From Salvelinus alpinus (taxonomy: Eukaryota > Chordata > Actinopteri > Salmoniformes > Salmonidae), in contig NC_092120.1 of assembly GCF_045679555.1 (NCBI RefSeq), forward strand, positions 10,644,305-10,708,304: a stretch of DNA of 64,000 bases, given 5' to 3'. Position 1 is the stretch's first letter. Every line of letters starts with the position of its first letter. The notes under the pieces were generated by a model. That model was not told where the DNA came from, did no database searches, and saw only the letters and a program-made list of their open reading frames with translations. Positions 30,565 to 42,479 of the stretch are shown one piece after another. Made by a program: the position numbers and the translations under genes.

Positions 30565-31290
30565 GGTCGTGACTGACAATCCACAGGGCACAAACTGGTT
30601 AAATCAACGTTGTTTCAACATAATTTGTCAACGTATTGTGACGTAGAATCTATTTGGAAAATACATTGGATTTGAAAAATGTAATCAAAAATCAATTTTT
30701 GTTTTGAGGGTAAAAGGTTTGTGAAATTTCCACAACAGGATTGTTATCATGGTAACCAATTTTCAACATAGACAAACCTTGTAAAAAAAGATGTTGAATT
30801 TGTACCTTTGTCAGAGCCGTGTGTATAGGTGGCAGGGAAGTCAGGCGCAGGAGAGTTAAACTGAGTGTAATGGAGACTTTTAATAAATGTCCATTTAACA
30901 ATGCTCCAAACACGAACAATGTACATACGTAAAAATCAACATGGGTACGGGGACCCGTCGCACACCTATACATCAATAAACAACAGTTGACATAAAACAA
31001 TCCCTGACAAAGACATGAGGGGAAACAGAGGGTTAAATACACAAGAGGTAATGGATGGGATTGAAAACAGGTGTGTGGGAAGACAAGACAAAAGCAATGG
31101 AAAATGAAAAATGGATCGATGATGGCTAGAAGACCGGTGACGTCGACCGCCGAACACCGCCCGAACAAGGAGAGGCAACGACTTCGGTAGAAGTCGTGAC
31201 AACCTTTTGAAACAATGTCAGGTCTTCAACATAATAACCACTATAAGAAAAAAACAATAGGCTGGGCAGAACCTCCTAATGGAGAGTTGC
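30565..31290. repeat. Older dispersed repeat hosting a solo LTR
   Basis: The flanks of the LTR read as one interrupted repeat: the left side has GGCACAAACTGGTTAAATCA and AACGTTGTTTCAACA, and the right side resumes AACCTTTTGAAACAATGTCA. I recognise the left part as a common salmonid dispersed repeat. The right boundary is uncertain. Confidence 0.4.
30809..31201 (-). mobile_element. Solo LTR with ACCTT target duplication
   Basis: A 393-bp unit beginning TGTCAGAGCC and ending GTCGTGACA, with matched termini TGTCA/TGACA. It is flanked by perfect 5-bp direct repeats ACCTT (30804-30808 and 31202-31206). Read on the minus strand it starts TGTCACGACTTCTACCGAAG. Size, TG...CA ends and a 5-bp duplication fit an LTR retrotransposon (Gypsy-like is my best guess). 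No internal genes remain. Confidence 0.78.
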
Positions 31291-31291
31291 T

Positions 31292-32600
31292 CTATCTACA
31301 GCTATCATTTTGGTCTCCAATCCAAGTTTCTTTTTACCAAGCCCTGCTTAGCGTTGATATTTGTCACTGACTATTACCAATGTGCTATCATGACAATGAT
31401 TGTTGATAAATCTTCACTTAATAGATTCAGTGTTGCTATCAAAGTCATTCCACAGGGTAGGTTTAACAGAGCAAGTGAAATGTGACCATACTTTATCACT
31501 CATATAACATCAGTGATGCTATTTAGGCCTGTATAGTATTTGGGAAGTCATCAACCGCTATTGTTTAAACTAAAAATAGACAATACATATAGGCCTAGTG
31601 TTTCAAGCTGTGGTTGATTTCAAATGGAATTTTGATAATAATATATATTGGATTCAGGTCTGTGGAGATCTTCACAATTGCTATAATAATCTGTTCAGAA
31701 TCTCAAACAGCTCTGACCACTTGCACCATGTACTTAAATAATCTCAATTGCAATCCAGGTCATTTGGTTGTGCTAGTATATGAAGCACAGTGATAACACA
31801 TTAAGTTGTTGTATAAATGAATACACAAAATATCTACCCTTGTATTTCCATTTGAACTTGGTTGTGCTTTAAAAGGGTTGAAAGCACAGTACAACACAAT
31901 ACAACTTGCTTTCAGAGTAGAATATTTTCTCTATGTAGCACTAAAACAAAATGTTTTTCTCACATTTCTCCCCTGCAGTCGCCTATAAATACTGTAAATT
32001 ATATACTGTACATACATAGGGATTATACTGTATTTAAGCATGTAGGGAAAAGATTTCCAGACCATAGGCTTTTTAGCCTATTCCAAGGGACTCCTTCAAT
32101 GCTTTCCCAAACATTCTCAAGAAAGTATTGTTTTTACTCCTGACAGTCACAGAAAATCATTTGGCCCCTTAGATTTCCTTACATGGTTATTGGGCCACAG
32201 GGCCAGCCCCTTATCTCTTGGACACGTAGGAGTCCCTGATGTTATAGCCAACCTGCACAGATGTCAATGCATTATGGGCCGGTCCACATATGAGGACAGT
32301 CTAAATATTCCTCAGCAGTCTGAGACATTGGGCATACAGCACTGAAGTAGTGATGTATCGTTTCATTAAATGGAACAGAGTGGATTGCATGCATATTGTA
32401 AACCTACATGGTATGGCAGCCATTTTGAGATAAGATGCAGAAGAAAATTGATGTACAGTGAACCCTTTCCCTACCATTTCTGGCCAAACAAACAAAATAG
32501 CGGTAGTTCACAGCAGTAGTTCTCACTTGGCAGAACACATTTTTTATATTTTCATTATGACACCTTGTTTTACCACAAGGGACCTCTGGCCTACTTATTT
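31292..32600. other. Intergenic stretch, no gene recognised
   Basis: AT-rich; short frames on both strands have no familiar motif. Nothing structured seen. Confidence 0.5.
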
Positions 32601-32608
32601 GTCTAGAC

Positions 32609-33284
32609 CAGTGGTTCCCAACCTTTTTTAACCTTAGTACACATTGATGGGATGTAAAATTCTTTGGCACACATAAAATTTCCCTATTCATTTATTTAGT
32701 GGTAATGACCTGCATCTCATCTGAGCCATACTGCAAATCATCTATTTTCTGTGACATTAAAAAAAAAAAATATATATATATATATAGGTTAAATAGGGTT
32801 TATTTGAAATATTTATGTAGTTTTGAAAGTTCCTTTATTATGAATTTCATTTTAGTTTAGAAGGGTTTGGGCTACAGATGAGCGGTTTTCTGCATGGCAA
32901 ATGTGCAACCACGGACATAAAGCCATGCTCCGTTTATTTTTATGGCAGAGGCTGTGGTATAGCTAAGCACAGAGCCATAATAAATATCAGACTTGCCTGT
33001 GCTAATGTTTAACCCAGATGAAGCAAAATTATACAAATGACTTTGCTCGTGATGCGCACCCCTCTAACAGCCTGAGAAACAAGTTAGGATACAGATTCCA
33101 TTTAATGTATTATCTGACTGGCACTAGTGCTTCTAAGTCACAATCCCATGTGCATTCCACATGTCATGTTTAGCCTATAATTGACTGTTACATTTTTTTT
33201 CAATATTAGGAAAAGTTTCAAGGCACATCTGAGAGTTCCTGGAGGTACACCAGTGTGCTGTGGTACACGGGTTGAGAACCACCT
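32609..33284. mobile_element. Non-autonomous hAT element with perfect 8-bp target duplication
   Basis: Ends CAGTGGTTCCCAACC (32609) and GGGTTGAGAACCACCT (33284) are imperfect inverted repeats of the hAT type. The flanks are identical 8-bp direct repeats GTCTAGAC at 32601-32608 and 33285-33292. The 676-bp interior has no transposase frame, so it depends on an autonomous relative. The 8-bp duplication is diagnostic for hAT. Confidence 0.85.
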
Positions 33285-33727
33285 GTCTAGACGAGAGAAT
33301 CAAGGACAATAATCCACATCCATCTCCAGAGTGCATCTCAGTACACTCATTCAATGTTATTGGAGGGATTGTATCATTTATACAATGTTCTATCCTCTGT
33401 ATTTGTATTTGGGGAATACATGACAAATAGAACTGGCATCAACCCCAGGAAAACGTTTTATGTTGGCAGGAGAGTAATCAACATGAGAGTCATAATAGTC
33501 CTTTTGATGCTGCATCAGATGAGTCCCGTTTGAACAGGCCCTGTGAGTTTTTATAAAACACACATGAAACTTAAATAATAAGGGAGTCAATCAGACAAAG
33601 CGCACCAATCAGCATGCTCTCTGGTGAGGCTATTGGAATATAATTCATTTGCATGTTTTTGATCTACAGGGATGAGAGCACTATCCATGTCCCAGCTGGA
33701 CAAGTACCTTTCAAACAATCTGGGGAA

Positions 33728-33904
<177 letters not shown>

Positions 33905-33920
33905 TTTGGTTTTTGTTGAA

Positions 33921-34188
33921 CTATCCTTGTGGGCCCCATGATGAAAAATGCTATTTTAGGCTTAGGAATTAGGTTTAGAGATAGTGTTAAAATTAGGGTT
34001 AGGGTCAGAATTAAGGTTAGGTTTAGGGTTAGGAGTTAGGGTTAAGTATAGTTTTAGGGTTAGGGGTTTGGGGTTAAGGTTAGTCTTAGGTTTAAGGTTA
34101 GTGTTATGGTTATGGTTAGGTTAAGGGTTAAATTTAGGGAAAATAAGATTTGGGATTAGAATCAATTATTTGGTCCCCACAAGGATAG
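33921..34188. repeat. Fold-back element enclosing degenerate TTAGGG-like repeats
   Basis: Inverted arms CTATCCTTGTGGGCCCC (33921-33937) and GGTCCCCACAAGGATAG (34172-34188) enclose about 190 bp of degenerate GGTTAGGGTTAG-type repeats (33955-34140) all in the same orientation. It is flanked by GT tracts on both sides (33732-33901 and 34204-34247). The inverted arms argue for a mobile fold-back element rather than an internal telomere relic. Confidence 0.75.
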
Positions 34189-34203
34189 CAAAACAAAACT
34201 GTG

Positions 34204-34247
34204 GGTGTGTGTGTGTGCATGCGTGCGTGCGTGTGCGTGTGTGTGTG
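34204..34247. repeat. (GT)n/(GC)n imperfect microsatellite
   Basis: GT tract interrupted by GCATGCGTGC units, immediately right of the telomere-like fold-back element. Confidence 0.9.
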
Positions 34248-34259
34248 ACAAAGAGAGAG

Positions 34260-35610
34260 TGTGTGTTGACAGTGATCAGACACCATCCAGACCAGGCATG
34301 TCATAACAGTTTTTCCTTCAAATGCTTTATGGGTTGAACTGTTTATTTTACTGCATCCTTTTCCTGGATTATTTTTAGAGGATAAATCTCTTGGGTTTTA
34401 CAAGAAGCCTCAGTACAAGTTACTTACACTAAACGGACATACAACACTCAACTTATGTTACCTTTTAAAAGAGTAACTATCGAACATAGCCAATAGGCAC
34501 TGTTTTGTTTCTCATGCAAGATGGTAATAGAGAGAATATAAACTGTTTTAGTTTGAATGCTAGTTGTGTCTAAGTACTTGGACCCCAAACTCAATTCCTA
34601 TTTCATGGCTCTGGAAGCAGATTCACTTTATTAACAGTTCTTTCCCTGGGGTAAATCTTTCTCCCTGAGAGAAACGGTTAGACATCCTGCAGCCTTGCAG
34701 CTGTTTAACATACAGCAGGTTTAGTCAGGAAACACTGATAGTGAATATAGTTTACACTACTGATGACAATATCATACTTTGCTAAAATGTATGTGAAATG
34801 TATGTCAAGATGTTTAAGTTTCTATAAAAAAAGATTCCATTTGATAAACAACCCTGCCTTCTCTGCTTTTACTTTCCCTGTATATCTCTGGCATCTTCTC
34901 TCTCACTCGTTCTTACTATTTTAAGATGACCGTAGAGTGGTTCAAGGAGGGATATTGTTGCTTGGACTGGCAGAAGGACATGGGCTGGGCTATGTAGTAC
35001 ATCTTCTTTTAGGGGTATGGGGTGAAAGAGACATGAGAAGAGATTGACCTGTAATTTCTGGTAGTATTTCACAAATAGGTCAGAGTAGCAGAGGACAGAT
35101 GTGAGTATTCAGTGTGTGTGAGATCAATAGGATATTTATGTTTTACCCAAATGTTCCCCCATTTCCTCCCCCCATTCATCTCTAATTTTGCTGTACTAAA
35201 GCCCTGTCGGAAATAGGACACACAATCTACTGTAGGTGAGTAAAGTAACAATGTTAAAGCAAAAGGGCTTTGTTACACCATTGTTTATGACCTGTGTTGT
35301 CGTTTATGAACATTGTTGACATTGGCAACCAACTGTTTCATCAATGTCATTTGAAGCGAATCGGGATTGGAACTTCATGGCGAGTACAGAGCCTCAATCT
35401 GAAGCAGGATGGTGCCGAAGTCAAAATGAGGGCCAGGCATTCCCAGGGCAGAGCGAGAACAAAACACGCCATGAGGCAAAAACACTGCTGGGACACAGGG
35501 AGAGAACACCGGGCCAAGAGCACTGAAAGTTATGGAGAAACGTCCTGCTATAGCGTCAAAACTATCCTCACGTTCTAATAGTATGGTTATAAAAGAATGG
35601 ACTTGCAGAA
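34260..35610. other. Intergenic stretch, no gene recognised
   Basis: No known protein motif, repeat family or structure identified. The frame at 35294-35578 (plus) lacks recognisable content. Confidence 0.45.
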
Positions 35611-35619
35611 CCCAGCTCT

Positions 35620-35815
35620 TTTTTTTAACCTTTATTTATCTAGGCAAGTCAGTTAAGAACAAATTCTTATTTTCAATGACGGCCTAGGAACAGTGGGTTA
35701 ACTGCCTTGTTCAGGAGCAGAACAACAGATTTTTACTTTGTCAGCTCAGGGATTCAATCTCGCAACCCTCCGGTTACTAGTCCAACACTCTAACCACTAG
35801 GCTACCTGCCACCCC
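35620..35815 (-). mobile_element. HpaI-type tRNA-derived SINE
   Basis: Read on the minus strand it starts GGGGTGGCAGGTAGCCTAGT (tRNA-like head with A box), includes GGTTGCGAGATTGAATCCCTG (B-box region) and the HpaI site in CCCACTGTTCCTAG upstream of GTTAAC, and ends ACTGACTTGCCTAG plus an A-rich tail. HpaI SINEs are salmonid-specific. Second copy at 55209-55398. Confidence 0.9.
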
Positions 35816-36679
35816 AATACCGAGCATGTTGCTTGTTGCTGTGGGTATTTCAAGTGTCTCGTGTGTTTAGATATCTGGTCCTCCCCCATCGCTGAGCACA
35901 AGTCTTTCATCCCAAACTTCAAACGTAGTCTCATTAAACCCTTACGTCACACAGTCCTCAAGGAAGCACAGTGCCCATTTTGGAAGCAGAATAGAGAATC
36001 GATCCCCCTTGCTTTCCAGGGTCCCATAGTTCATTAGGATCGGCAGTTAACTCTCATGGTACGTCTTTAGTAGTGTCTTTAGTAGTGAAGTTCCAGTGCC
36101 ATGCTCTATAAATTATCAGCTAAAGGCTTGTTAAGATGATGGCCTCTGACTGTTATAATCAGTGTTTAACCATTTGGAAGTTGTCTGACTAAAGCTGCAT
36201 CGATTTTTTTTGGGGGGGGGATGCTATTACAACAGTCAATTATAAGTATTCTTAGAATGAGTTAACTGCTATTCAGTACTGAGGTTATAAGTAGTGGTCT
36301 ACATTGACGTGGTGCACAGAGAGAATGGCATGCAGCATTAGTGTATTCTCCTCAAGCTCCACCCACCTGTCTGACCTCTGAACCCAACAGAGAATATCCT
36401 TCGCTTCATCCTTGGAAGAATACACCCTTCCTGTCTAATGCAACTGGGTTAATGAGCTGGGAACACTAGCACCTGGAATTATATACATCCCCCATTTCCC
36501 CTAACATAGCCTACAGTAACACTCAAATTAGACTAAATTGGTGTGATATCACTAGCGCAGTGTTTGCTTTAGACTTCTGGTCTATTATTCATGGCGTTGT
36601 TATTGTTAATTTGCAATGTTTCTGTTTGGTTCACTTCTTTCATATTTCCTGGTTCCAATGTAAATGTAGTGAACACCTA

Positions 36680-37002
36680 CAGTTGAAGTTGGAAGTATAC
36701 ATACACTTAGGTTGGAGTTATTAAAACTCGTTTTTCAACCACTCTACACATTTTTTGTTAACAAACTATAGTTTTGGCAAGTCGGTTAGGACATGTACTT
36801 TGTGCATGACACAAGTAATTTTTCCAACAATTGTTTACAGACAGATTATTTCACTGTATCACAATTCCAGTGGGTCAGAAGTTTACATACACTAAGTTGA
36901 CTGTGCCTTTAAACAGCTTGGAAGATTCCAGAAAATGATATCATGGCTTTAGAAGCTTCTGATAGGCTAATAAGTCAATTGGAGGTTACCTGTGGATGTA
37001 TT
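36680..37002 (+). mobile_element. Left end of a Sleeping Beauty-type Tc1, fused to LINE sequence
   Basis: Starts CAGTTGAAGTTGGAAGTATA after TA (36678-36679). It contains the outer and inner direct repeats of the left inverted repeat (inner at about 36870) and stops at about 37002, just before the transposase start codon would appear. LINE reverse-transcriptase sequence follows directly. The transposase and right end are absent from this site. Confidence 0.85.
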
Positions 37003-37649
37003 TCCCCTTAACATGTATTTTTAAACTCACGCTTGATGTTAAGGAAATCCTCAAGTTATGGAAATCTGCTTGTGTACTGCCTCTCCTGGAAGGTGGAGAT
37101 CCTTCACTACTTGACAACTATCGACCCATAGCAAAATTATCTGTACAGTCTAAGGTACTGGAGTCCTTAGTTAGTAGGCAGCTAAAGACCTACTTCCAAG
37201 AAAACAACATCTTAAATGGAATGCAATCAGGTTTTAGGTCTGGCCACAGCACTGTTTCAGCAACATTGAAAGTTTTAAAAGACATCCACTGTGCTCTTGA
37301 TAAGAAGTTACATTGTGTGTCTGTCTTTATTGATTTGTCGAAGGATTTTGACACCGTGGACCATGCTGTGTTAGTGCAAAGGTTAAAATGTTGTGGAATT
37401 ACTGGTCATGCTCTAGATTGGTTTATAAATTACCTATCAAATCGTATACAATGTGTAATGGCGGATGGTTGTAAATGGGAGTCCATAGAGGTGTGCTCAA
37501 GTGTTCCGCGAGGTTCTCTTTTGGGCCCACTGTTGTTCATTTTGTACATCAACAACATTGGTGATCTTATTGAAACAGCGGATGTTCATTTTTATGCAGA
37601 TGATACTGTTCTTTATTCAAGTGGTAGTAGTTTATCTAATATTGATATA
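37003..37649 (+). mobile_element. LINE reverse transcriptase fragment, long open frame
   Basis: An unusually well preserved reverse-transcriptase piece, open for over 200 codons: DNYRPIAKLSVQSKVLESLV, GFRSGHSTVSATLKVLKDI, FIDLSKDFDTVDHAVL (normally SKAFDTVDH; here Ala to Asp), NRIQCVMADG, SVPRGSLLGPLLFILYINNI (normally VPQGS) and the catalytic VHFYADDTVLYSS. It is cut at the 5' side by the Tc1 left end and at 37650 by another Tc1. It differs from the LINE family at 54-58 kb. Not functional, being only the central reverse-transcriptase part. Confidence 0.88.
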
Positions 37650-39197
37650 CAGTGCATTCGGAAAGTATTCAGACCCCTTCACCTTTTCCACATTTTGTTA
37701 CAGCCTTATTCTAAAATGGATTAAATGTAAAAAATGTTTGTCATCAATCTACACACAATACCCCATAATGACAAAGAAAAAACACGCTTTTATACATTTT
37801 TGCAAACTTATTCATTTTTTTTTAAAAGAAATACCTTGTTCAGACCCTTTGCTATTAGACTTGAAATTGAGCTCAGGTGCATCCTGTTTCCATTTGATCA
37901 TCCTTGAGATGTTTATACAACTTGATTGGAGTCCACCTGTGGTAAATTCAATTGATTGGACATGATTTGGAAAGGCACATATCTGTCTATATAAGGTCCC
38001 ATAGTTGACAGTGCATGTCAGAGCAAAACCAAGCCATGAGGTTGAAGGAATTGTCCGTAGAGCTCCGAGACAGGATTGTGACAAGGCACAGATCTGGGGA
38101 ATGTTACAAAAAAAATTCTGCAGCATTGAAGGTCCGCAAGAATACAGTGGCCTCCATCATTCTTAAATGGAAGAAGTTTGGAACCACCAAGACACTTCCT
38201 AGAGCTGGCCACCCGGCCAAACTGAGACATCTGGGAGGTGACCAAGAACCCGATGGTCACTCAGACAGAGCTCCAGAGTTACTCTGTGGAGATGGGAGAA
38301 ACTTCCAGAAGGACAACCATCTCTGCAGCACACCACCAATTAGGCCTTTATGGTAGAGTGGCCAGATGGAAGCCACTCCTCAGTAAAAGGCACATGACAG
38401 CCTGCTTGGAGTTTGCCAAAAGGCACCAAAAGGACTCTCAGACCATGAGAAACAAGATTCTCTGGTCTGATGAAACTAAGATTGAACTCTTTGACCTGAA
38501 TGCCAAGCGTCACATCTGGAGGAAACCTGGCACCAGCCCTACGGTGAAACATGCTCGTGGCAGCATCATGCTGTGGGGATGTTTTCAGCGGCAGAGACTG
38601 GGAGACTAGTCAGGATCGAGGTAAAGAGAAATGTAGCAAAGTACAGAGAAATCCTTGATGAAAATCTGCTTCAGAGCGCTCAGGACCTCAGACTGGGGAA
38701 AAGATTCACCTTCCAACAGGACAACGACCCTAAGCACACAGCCAAGACAATGCAGGAGTGGCTTCGGGACAAGTCTCTGAATGTCCTTGAGTGGCCCAGC
38801 CAGAGCCCAGACTTGAACCCGATCTAACATCTCTGAAGAGACCTGAAAATAGCTGTGCAGCGACACTCCCCATCCAACCTGACAGAGTTTGAGAGGATTT
38901 GCAGAGAAGAATGAGAGAAACTCTCCAAATACAGATGTGCCAAGCTTGTAGCGTCATACCCAAAAAGATTAGAGGCTGTAATCGCTGCCAAAAGTGCTCA
39001 AACAAAATACTGAGTAAAGTGTCTGAATACTTACGTAAATGTGCTATTTCTGTTTTTTATTTTGTATAAATTTGCTATCATTTCTAAAAACTTTTTAAAA
39101 CTTTGTCATTATGGGGAATTGTGTGTAGAAACTATTTGATACATTTTAGAATGACAGTGTAACAAGGTCAAGGGGTCTGACTACTTCCGAATGCACT
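37650..39197 (+). mobile_element. Tc1-like transposon, CAGTGCATTCGGAAAG family, near full length
   Basis: Left terminus CAGTGCATTCGGAAAGTATT after TA (37648-37649); right end decayed near 39197. Transposase on plus in three frames: from 38036 RLKELSVELRDRIVTRHRSG and KNTVASIILKWKKFGTTKTL; a frameshift near 38240; 38240-38600 with [20 protein letters not shown]; a frameshift near 38570; then [20 protein letters not shown] and SPDLNPI, followed by TAA at 38825-38827 exactly where the third catalytic Glu belongs. Inserted into LINE reverse transcriptase. Confidence 0.92.
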
Positions 39198-39282
39198 CTG
39201 TTTTTATTGGAACAGCTTTTTTAAAGTGTGAATTAAATGAGGAGGATTTTTCTGTCTTTCACTTTTCCTCTTGTAAATTAAC

Positions 39283-39511
39283 AATTTTTTGTATTTTTAT
39301 TTAACTAGGCAAGTCAGTTAAGAACACATTTTTATTTACAATGATGGCCTACCTCAGCCAAACCCTAACGACACTGGGCCAATTGTGCACCACCCTATGG
39401 AACTCCCAATCACAGCTGTTTGTGATACAGCCTGGAATCAAACCAGGGTCTGTAGTGATGCCTCTCGCACTGAGATGCAGTGCCTTAGACCGCTGCGCCA
39501 CTCGGGAACTC
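39283..39511 (-). mobile_element. tRNA-derived SINE (SlmI/SmaI-type)
   Basis: On the minus strand: tRNA-like head GAGTTCCCGAGTGGCGCAGC, then GTCTAAGGCACTGCATCTCA, GGTTTGATTCCAGGCTGTAT (B-box region), ending in the LINE-shared tail ACTGACTTGCCTAGTTAAAT. The head differs from the HpaI SINE but the 3' tail is shared, as known for salmonid SINEs that borrow a LINE tail. The exact family name is uncertain. Confidence 0.85.
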
Positions 39512-39847
39512 TTAATCATACTCACAGTTTGATACCTTCATCATTCCTAAACGATGAGTGAAAATCCTTTCAATCAAGTCATGGTGAACCAATCAGAGGT
39601 GGGATTATTCCTTGTGGAAACTATGAGCTTTGATCACCTGATGTCTGAATGAGTGTCACTCCATTTCGTGTTTTGGCATCTTTTGATCCCTAGACCTCAA
39701 TGGAGATTCAGTCCAGTATACATTGACTTAAAAAATGTCATCACTGTGTGATTTCTGGATAATCAGTTATGACAATGTTCCCCAGTCATGTATGACCGGA
39801 AAATGCTAGTGTAGTACTCATACTTTTCCCAAGCTTCATTTTATTTT

Positions 39848-39965
39848 ATTTTTTATTTTATTTAACATTTATTTAACTAGGCAGGTCAGTTAAGAACAAA
39901 TTCTTATTTACAATGACGGCCTACCAAAAGGCAAAAGGCTTCCTGCGGGGAAGGGGGCTTGGATT
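39848..39965 (-). mobile_element. Fragment of salmonid LINE 3' tail
   Basis: Minus-strand match to the tail shared by 13284-14001 and 61806-62207: contains ACTGACCTGCCTAGTTAAAT and TTTTGCCTTTTGGTAGGCCG. Only about 120 bp remain. Confidence 0.7.
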
Positions 39966-42470
39966 TTTAAAAACGTGTTTAAAAATATGAATCATTGTCA
40001 GGGGTCTGAATAAAATCAGAGAGCACTGTATGTAGTATTCAAACATTCAAGTCATGGTGAACCAGTCAGAGGTAGTATTATTCCTTGTGGAAACATTGCA
40101 TTGATCACATGATGTCTGAATGAGTGTCACCAGGTGTCATCTCCACACTCCAACAGCATCATAATACAAAACGAATTGTCAGTTTAGAGTGTGTCTCTGT
40201 TGATTAATCCTCACAATGTATGCATTGACACATCCAACCTGTACATTTCTAGAATTAGCTTACCCTCTTCAAATCCTAACCATATTGGAGGGTAAATGCT
40301 CCAGACCTTTAAACAGACCTTTACTGTCCAACTAGGGGCAACTTCTTCCCTCTCCATGTTTGCTTGTCCTTCTCTCTTTTCCAGTTGTTCAGCGACAGAC
40401 ATAAGACTACAATGAAAATGTCAGCCTGAGAAAACCAGCTTCCAACGTAAGTGACACTAATTAGTTATCGTGTGAAACATTTTCTTCAAAGTGACAACTG
40501 GATTTTAAATATCATCCAAAATATTTTGCTGTGAGCCTCTAGGGCCCACACATTTTGGGAAGGGATTTGCACACTTGGCAAAGCAGTCACATGCTAAAAA
40601 GACTAAAGAGAGAGAAAGAGAGAGAGAGAGAGTAAAGCAAAATGACTACAACACATTGTAGTCTGAAGGAATGACTCACACCCTGATTTTAATCCAACAT
40701 CATATGAATTGCCGACTCAGTCTTGTACTGAAGCTAAATGTTCATATTTATACAGTGCCAGAGTTGGCTTAAAGGCTAAACATACGCACCTCAAAGAGAT
40801 GGCATAAATATTTTCCATGCTTAAGTGATGTTGCAAGGATATTGAATGCCAAATAGCTAGCTTAAATGCTAAATATATATTTCATCCGACACCAAAAAGA
40901 TTTCTAGGGGCTACAAGTCAGCTTTTGTTAACTTTGTACGCCTATGGATCTAACTGGTTTTCTGTTCAAATTTCAACATTGACTGGTAAGGACTAGCCTT
41001 GTATGACCATCCATATCTAGCCAGCGTACATTCTGTTTAAGTTCTCAAATCAGGATGGTCGTGCGAGGCTAGGTAAAGATACACAGACGTCACTCCACTC
41101 TTCATTCTGAGTGAGTGGAGATGGAGAGAAAGGGAGAAAGAAAGAAAGATAGCGAGAGTGAGCGAGAGAGAGAGAAAGAGAGAGACAAGTGTCTGCAGGT
41201 TTTTGTTTTTTCCTTTCAATTAAGACCTAGACAACCAGATGAAGGGAGTTCCTTACTAATTAGTGACCTTAATTCATCAATCAAGTACAAGGGCGGAGCA
41301 AAAACCCTCAGACACGCGGCCCTCCGTGGAATGAGTTTGACACGTGTCATACAGTAAGGCTCAGACAGGGCTGCATAACAAACCAATGGCTGGTGTGCCA
41401 TTGGTTTGGCACCTGTCTGTGTCTAGAACGATTTCAGTATACAACAATCATACCAATCAAATATGAATAGACTTCCTATGAAGCCTTTTCTCTCCCAGCT
41501 GCTATGAAGTGGAATTTGGTAGACCAGCCCCCTTGTTTTGCTGGGGAACTTCTCCAGACATGAGACATGGTAATGAGGTTAATGAACCCTGTCTTTTATC
41601 ATTACGTTAAACCAACGTTTTGTTGCTGCTTGTTCCAGTAACACATGCAGGTGTGTTCTAACTTTTTCCTTCCATATGCCAAGCTTGTATCTGATCAAGG
41701 CAAGAGGAGAGATGGGTGGCACATCACAATGGCACCTGATTAGGTGTGGGTATTTCTGTCCTGAAAGCACCTTCCAAATAAGGGTTACGGTACAATAGGT
41801 AAAAGTGTAACCTACCATTATCTTAAAAGAGATTGGATGCCATTTAAATGACTTCAGCCCCACTCTTCTAACCCTCTCTGATTTTATTTGGTAATTGTAG
41901 GGAAGAATGTCGGACAAAGAGCTTGTCCTTATGTATAAAATGATATAGGATTCAATGTTTGTGACATTGAAAGCAATAGCAGCAGCAAGGTTTCCAGGAC
42001 CTGGCATATCCTGAGGGAGTGGCACTGGCACACTTGGTTTTCTCTTTATAAACATCTTTTAAAATGTTAAGGCTCTACGAAGGTTTGAAATTAAACTTAT
42101 CTATATGACAAATTACTTATAGTATTGTTTGTGGTTGAAATTGGTGGACATTTCAACTTCATAGCCGTTTACACTAGCTGTGAATTCCCATATGTGTATA
42201 CGGAAGTCCATTTGTTTACATCATCTTATTCTTTGAGGTTATTGATTTATTTGGAAGCCAAAATGACTCAAATATTCACAGGCAAAAAGAAAGTAATTTG
42301 ATGTTTTCCACGTCCTAGTCGTATACTGCCATCTGGTGTGTTTTCCTCAATAGCACACATTGTGTACTGAAAATTAAAGTGGTGGCTATCATTATAGTTT
42401 TATCCACATGGGGTCATCAACGGATTCAAACCAACAGAATGAACACAAGGTCGATTTCTGTTTCAACATG
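39966..42470. other. Intergenic stretch, no gene recognised
   Basis: Contains GA-rich simple sequence at 40608-40634 and 41115-41188. The longest frame (41579-42055, minus, 158 codons) has no motif I know and no splice or codon signal that supports it. Nothing else structured seen. Confidence 0.45.
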
Positions 42471-42479
42471 AAGATAGTA

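Noticed and set aside
33955-34140. True internal telomere or chromosome-fusion scar
   Set aside because: Repeats are degenerate and bounded by inverted arms, which fits a fold-back element better.
35620-35815. A functional tRNA gene
   Set aside because: A- and B-box-like sequences are present, but they belong to a HpaI SINE with an A-rich tail; no intact cloverleaf expected.
41579-42055. 158-codon minus-strand frame
   Set aside because: No known motif, no plausible splice or promoter context, ordinary AT-rich composition.
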